NCBI GenBank assembly: GCA_964472465.1
Contig: CAYYLW010000049.1
Location: 1-16,738, forward strand
From: JAAYCI01 sp964472465
GTDB lineage: Bacteria > Bacillota > Clostridia > Oscillospirales > Ruminococcaceae
Direction: 5' to 3'
DNA: 16,738 nucleotides
Shown here: positions 14,597 to 16,738 of the stretch, piece by piece
How positions within the stretch are numbered: position 1 is the stretch's first letter
Layout of the letters: each line of letters opens with the position of its first letter
Translations under genes and position numbers: made by a program
The notes under the pieces: model-generated
What the model saw: only the letters and a program-made list of their open reading frames with translations
Databases searched by the model: none
What the model was told of the DNA's origin: nothing

Positions 14597-14700
14597 TTTG
14601 CTAATAGACACCCTCTTGGAAGACCCTTTTGGTGGGTGAAATTAGCAGTTTTGCTAATAGGCCATTTTTTCACTTTTCGTTTGCCGGGCTTTTGCTAATA
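14597..14700 (+). repeat. Three TTTGCTAATA direct repeats, likely integrase arm sites
   Basis: Exact copies of TTTGCTAATA lie at 14597-14606, 14650-14659 and 14691-14700, spaced 53 and 41 bp. An inverted ATTAGCA (14641-14647) pairs with the middle copy. They lie between the tRNA and the integrase stop, in the otherwise gene-less stretch 14500-14706. Integrases of the Tn916 and lambda type bind such repeats with their N-terminal domain. A partial copy (TTTGCTA) occurs near 16585 toward the other end. Confidence 0.6.
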
Positions 14701-14706
14701 CAGTTT

Positions 14707-16071
14707 TTATCTGGATGAGGCTTGCAATCCTATCAAAACTTGCAAAATTTGAGGGTTCTGTTTTAGGAACTCCAACGCTTGTTCTTCTTCCCCTATCTGC
14801 TGCGCTGCCGCTTCGGGCTCACTTTGGGCCTCTACCCCAAAGAACCGTTCGTTGAACAGCTTGGTCTGTTGGCGGCGGTGGGAGTCTATGGGATGGGAAT
14901 ATCTATCCAGCACCATTTTGGCCTCTTTGTGGCCCGAATCGGCCTGCACAGACTTCACATCACCATTGCTCCAAAGCAGTTTGTAGGTGATGCTGGTGTG
15001 GCGAAGTGTATGGAATTCCACATCCCGCAATCCGTGCCCGGTTATCAACTTGCGGAAGGCACTGCCAATTGTATGCCCTTCATGGGGCCTCCCATTGGGC
15101 TGTGCAATCACCAGGTTGTAATCCTCATAGTATTCACCAAACAAGGCCTTGTCGGCTTCCTGCACAGCCTTAAGTCTGAGCAAAATCTGGGCGCAATAGT
15201 CCGGTATCCAAATCTGCCGTACACTGCTCTCTGTTTTGGTTGTTTTCAATACCAGGCGGGAACTGCAATTGGGCATTACCGGCTTTATCACCGTGCTGAC
15301 ACCCTTGTTATCCAGCGCCTCCATGGCCGACAGACTTACACGTTCCAGGCACTTGTCCACGGTTAGCCAGGAAGAGTTGCTGTGGGCACTTTCTTCCGTG
15401 AGGTACACATTGTCCCAAGTGAGGCCAGTAATCTCACCAATACGCATTGTGGTTGATACAGAGAGGTGCATACACACCAGCAGAATAAGATTGTCGCAGA
15501 AACTGGCGGCCTTCTCATACTCCTCTTTGCTCCAGCAACTGCGATTCCGAGTGGTCGGCTTTTCGAGCACACAGTTATCCGCAGGGTTTTTACCCACCTC
15601 TCCCCAAATAACCGCCTGCCGAAATGCAGGACGCAAAATATTATGCACTTCCCAAATGGTTCGCGGGGAGATATTACCATTGTCTGTATGCCCATATTTA
15701 CATGCTGCTTTGGTTTTTGATAGACGGTCATAGAACTCATCCAGTGTTCTGGTGGTCACCTTGGTGATGTTCAAATCACCAATATAGGGCGTGATATAGT
15801 TTTCTATCTTTCGCTGTTTGTCAGTGTAAGTACTCAACGCCCATTTTTTCTTGCCCACAAGACAAACATAGTCCGCCAACAAACCAGCAACCGTCTTTGT
15901 GGTGGGCGCAATGAATAGATTGTTTTCCTGCTGAAACTCCACCTCTGCTTTACGTTTGCGGGCCGCAGCGACGCTGTCCATGGTTTCCCACTTTTGCTGC
16001 TTGTTACCTTGCTCATCCGTATAATAATATACTACGGTATACTTGTTTCCTCGTTTTACGATGGATGCCAT
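14707..16071 (-). CDS. int: Tyrosine recombinase / site-specific integrase
   Basis: The 454-residue integrase has an N-terminal AT-rich arm-binding domain (about 1-60), a SAM-like core-binding domain (about 60-165) and a catalytic domain (about 180-395). The active site is complete: R210 (TTMRIGE), H354 and R357 (HTLRH), H381 (SGHKEAK) and nucleophile Y391 (DRYSHP). The likely lysine is near 279. A Glu/Gln-rich tail follows. I chose ATG 16071 because AAAGGAG lies 8 nt upstream. It begins 1 nt after the excisionase stop, so the two are translated together. It should insert and excise the element at the tRNA-Arg end. Its 3' end faces that tRNA. Confidence 0.95.
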   Translation of the reverse strand: MASIVKRGNKYTVVYYYTDEQGNKQQKWETMDSVAAARKRKAEVEFQQENNLFIAPTTKTVAGLLADYVCLVGKKKWALSTYTDKQRKIENYITPYIGDLNITKVTTRTLDEFYDRLSKTKAACKYGHTDNGNISPRTIWEVHNILRPAFRQAVIWGEVGKNPADNCVLEKPTTRNRSCWSKEEYEKAASFCDNLILLVCMHLSVSTTMRIGEITGLTWDNVYLTEESAHSNSSWLTVDKCLERVSLSAMEALDNKGVSTVIKPVMPNCSSRLVLKTTKTESSVRQIWIPDYCAQILLRLKAVQEADKALFGEYYEDYNLVIAQPNGRPHEGHTIGSAFRKLITGHGLRDVEFHTLRHTSITYKLLWSNGDVKSVQADSGHKEAKMVLDRYSHPIDSHRRQQTKLFNERFFGVEAQSEPEAAAQQIGEEEQALEFLKQNPQILQVLIGLQASSR

Positions 16072-16072
16072 G

Positions 16073-16303
16073 TCAATCACTCCTTTGATTCATCATTGCC
16101 TTTAGCCATTCCTCAAAAGAGTGTTTCGATATGCGAATGGTTGTGCCAATTCTTACGATATTAAAGCATCCCTCCCCTACCAACCGGTAAACAGACTTGC
16201 GGCTTACGTCCAAAATATTTGCCACATCGTTCACGGTATAAAAGGATTTTTCTGTGACTACATTTCGAAGGGTGGTAAGATTCAATTGGTGTGAAAGCTG
16301 CAT
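16073..16303 (-). CDS. xis: Excisionase / MerR-like helix-turn-helix DNA-binding protein
   Basis: This is a 76-residue protein with a single excisionase-type winged helix. FYTVNDVANILDVSRKSVYRLV is the helix-turn-helix, and the wing follows with VRIGTTIRISKHSFEEWL, which is standard for this family. Such proteins bend element DNA and steer the integrase toward excision. I chose ATG 16303 because AAGGAGG lies 7 nt upstream. A GTG at 16345 in frame would add 14 residues with no good site. It lies just before int in the same transcript. Confidence 0.88.
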   Translation of the reverse strand: MQLSHQLNLTTLRNVVTEKSFYTVNDVANILDVSRKSVYRLVGEGCFNIVRIGTTIRISKHSFEEWLKAMMNQRSD

Positions 16304-16351
16304 TGACTGCCCTCCTTTCCTCTCGGCCCTTCGCAAATATATCACAGGTAT

Positions 16352-16380
16352 ATTATATAGAAGGGCCTGCTAAACGTCTA
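16352..16380 (-). promoter_or_regulatory. Promoter of xis-int with overlapping dyads
   Basis: On the minus strand, TAGACG (16380-16375), a 17-nt spacer and TATAAT (16357-16352) form a sigma-A promoter. Two dyads overlap it. GGCCCTTC (16325-16332) and GAAGGGCC (16360-16367) flank the -10 box and start point, and TATAC-TGCC-GTATA (16379-16392) touches the -35. Either may be an operator for Xis or an element repressor. Confidence 0.55.
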
Positions 16381-16392
16381 TACTGCCGTATA

Positions 16393-16738
16393 TCAGGGTG
16401 AAACGGTTTGTGTTATTTGTTAGATGTACAATTTTTGATATATCGTACCAACATCATTTTAGTGATATTTGTAGTTGGCCACTTTAACGTTTTCAAATAG
16501 ACCACGCCGCCCAAACAGTTGGAATGAATCCTCCCACCTGGACGGCGTGGTAATTGTAAAAAATATATATGAATGTATGCTGTATTTGCTACGCTTCCCC
16601 AGCACGGCCCAAAAAGAGCCGGGTGCATTTCAGGCGCGGCCGGCATAGCCACATCCCAGCCCCACCTGTACCGCTGTTTTGCAAAAACTGGCGCATACGG
16701 CAGGGGCTCCCCCCTATCTGCGGGAGGTCTTGCGAGGG
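16393..16738. other. Gene-less right end of the window with inverted repeats
   Basis: No coding frame here has a plausible start site or recognisable product. Two structures stand out. ACCACGCCG (16501-16509) pairs perfectly with CGGCGTGGT (16543-16551) around a 33-nt loop. A bulged hairpin is built from AGCCCC...CTG...CCG (16658-16673) and CGGCAGGGGCT (16698-16708). Neither has a T-tract, so they are not simple terminators. They could be element end structures, operators or the start of an RNA gene beyond the window. Confidence 0.4.
16629..16638 (+). repeat. Candidate attachment core, right copy
   Basis: This is an exact 10-base copy of the tRNA-Arg 3' end (14450-14459), in the same orientation, beyond the excisionase. 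Flanking bases do not extend the match, so chance or an eroded core are both possible. Confidence 0.35.

Larger units (their letters stand above)
14450..16638. mobile_element. Element integrated at tRNA-Arg (integrase, excisionase, arm repeats); right end uncertain
   Basis: An integrase-excisionase pair transcribed toward a tRNA 3' end, with direct repeats between integrase and tRNA, is the classic left end of a prophage or integrative conjugative element. The tRNA end TTCAGGCGCG (14450-14459) recurs at 16629-16638. If that is the other attachment site, the element is only about 2.2 kb and carries nothing but int and xis. Otherwise the element continues past the window. No structural, conjugation or cargo gene is visible. 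Confidence 0.55.

Noticed and set aside
16413..16652. 79-codon minus-strand frame at the right end
   Set aside because: No ribosome binding site, no recognisable motif, and it crosses the inverted repeat at 16501-16551 and the candidate attachment copy.
1..16738. CRISPR array, insertion sequence or toxin-antitoxin pair
   Set aside because: No regularly spaced repeats of CRISPR length, no transposase and no small paired genes other than xis-int were found.

Overview
The window looks like a chromosomal segment of an anaerobic, fairly GC-rich, low-complexity-genome Firmicute, most likely a clostridial gut lineage of the Oscillospiraceae/Ruminococcaceae type. This is an inference. It rests on strong AGGAGG-type ribosome binding sites, clean sigma-A promoters, a two-iron superoxide reductase, a short-form HisG that depends on HisZ, and integrase and excisionase genes of Gram-positive type.

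Region 1 (1-6300, minus strand) is a tightly packed histidine biosynthesis operon. In transcription order it is hisZG (one fused gene), hisD, hisC, hisH, hisA, hisF and the first codons of hisI. Most junctions are 4-nt stop/start overlaps or gaps of 5-10 nt. A near-perfect sigma-A promoter lies upstream, with two copies of a 15-bp operator-like box. hisB is missing from the visible part.

Region 2 (6338-7638, minus strand) is an oxygen and iron defence unit: desulfoferrodoxin (superoxide reductase), then ferritin, then a 16-bp hairpin. Its promoter carries a 19-bp AT-rich dyad over the -10 box and start point. The long leader contains an apparent 28-codon small ORF.

Region 3 (7730-11056, plus strand) is a two-gene unit. 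The first gene is a membrane Cache-GGDEF-EAL protein with a degenerate GGDEF site and an intact EAL site. The second, overlapping by 4 nt, is a XylF-like substrate-binding lipoprotein with no transporter beside it. I read this as a candidate ligand-sensing module that controls c-di-GMP breakdown.

Region 4 (11088-13802) holds a plus-strand amidohydrolase most like 8-oxoguanine deaminase, with a leader hairpin over its ribosome binding site and start. It ends in a strong terminator and is followed by a convergent Gfo/Idh/MocA oxidoreductase.

Region 5 (13803-14500) has no protein gene I can support. It has a promoter, a stretch of nested inverted repeats that may be a structured RNA, a broken tRNA-Arg copy, an intact tRNA-Arg(TCT) and a strong terminator. 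Region 6 (about 14450-16738) is an integrated element using the tRNA-Arg end: three arm-type direct repeats, a tyrosine integrase, a small excisionase, and a gene-less right part with several inverted repeats. A 10-bp copy of the tRNA 3' end at 16629-16638 could mark its other end.
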